From contig JAQSXW010000085.1 in assembly GCA_029256465.1 (NCBI GenBank), forward strand, positions 1 through 5,109: DNA of 5,109 nucleotides, in the 5' to 3' direction. The position numbers and the translations under genes are program-made. Position 1 is the stretch's first letter. Each line of letters opens with the position of its first letter. Shown one piece after another: positions 5,073-5,109 of this stretch. Below the pieces are notes generated by a model, which saw only the letters and a program-made list of their open reading frames with translations, did no database searches and was not told the origin of the DNA. This stretch comes from Evtepia sp. (GTDB lineage: Bacteria; Bacillota; Clostridia; Oscillospirales; Oscillospiraceae).

Positions 5073-5081
5073 TGATGCATA

Positions 5082-5109
5082 AAAGCCCTGTTCCACGAAA
5101 GAGATCGGA
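5082..5109 (+). other. Possible first arm of a truncated terminator after rpsU
   Basis: AAAAGCCCTGTTCC (5082-5095) follows the rpsU stop closely. The window's last three bases, GGA, could begin pairing with TCC (5093-5095) across a 12-nt loop. The A-run plus GC-rich arm has the same style as the terminator at 30-81. The matching arm would lie beyond the window. Alternatively ATG 5072 or 5075 could open another frame ([12 protein letters not shown]...), but no ribosome site is seen. Confidence 0.35.

Noticed and set aside
5072..5109. Start of a new gene at ATG 5072 overlapping the rpsU stop
   Set aside because: There is no ribosome site, the 12 residues match nothing I recognise (not YqeY), and the sequence looks more like a terminator arm.

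Overview
This window looks like a chromosomal, core-genome segment of a Gram-positive clostridial bacterium (Firmicutes/Bacillota). An Oscillospiraceae/Ruminococcaceae-type organism is my best guess. The reasons are the S21 sequence, the clostridial-type thymidylate kinase, the mltG-U32 gene pair (B. subtilis keeps yrrL near yrrN/yrrO), and a tiny glycine/cysteine-rich membrane peptide of a kind I associate with that group. Base composition is moderate, codon use looks even across the genes, and I see no insertion sequence, CRISPR array, tRNA or rRNA.

Layout, left to right. Bases 1-82 end an upstream unit with a strong hairpin terminator. A housekeeping-type promoter (119-147) then starts a three-gene unit on the + strand: a WecB/TagA/CpsF glycosyltransferase with a TTG start (193-918), a thymidylate kinase overlapping it by one base (918-1598), and 5-formyltetrahydrofolate cyclo-ligase (1602-2192). 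A perfectly symmetric hairpin (2190-2217) closes this unit. The same hairpin can terminate a convergent minus-strand gene, a 51-codon ORF (2255-2410) that is too short for ordinary ORF cut-offs. It encodes a Gly/Phe-rich N-terminus, one hydrophobic segment and a cysteine-rich tail, with a near-ideal Shine-Dalgarno and a sigma-K-like promoter.

Divergent from it, mltG (2518-3630, endolytic transglycosylase) and a U32-family protein of the TrhP/YrrO type (3627-4790) overlap by ATGA and form a second + strand unit. The U32 stop codon lies inside the -35 box of an exact TTGACA-17-TATAAT promoter (4787-4815), which drives rpsU (4890-5072, ribosomal protein S21) through a roughly 70-nt leader that can fold. 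The window ends just after rpsU, in what may be the first arm of a terminator.

The genes cover cell-envelope glycan work (glycosyltransferase, MltG), nucleotide and one-carbon metabolism (Tmk, 5-FCL: dTMP supply and folate recycling) and translation (U32 tRNA hydroxylation, S21). The parts most worth a second look are the cryptic cysteine-rich mini-protein with its sporulation-type promoter, and the odd C-terminus of the U32 protein where it meets the rpsU promoter.
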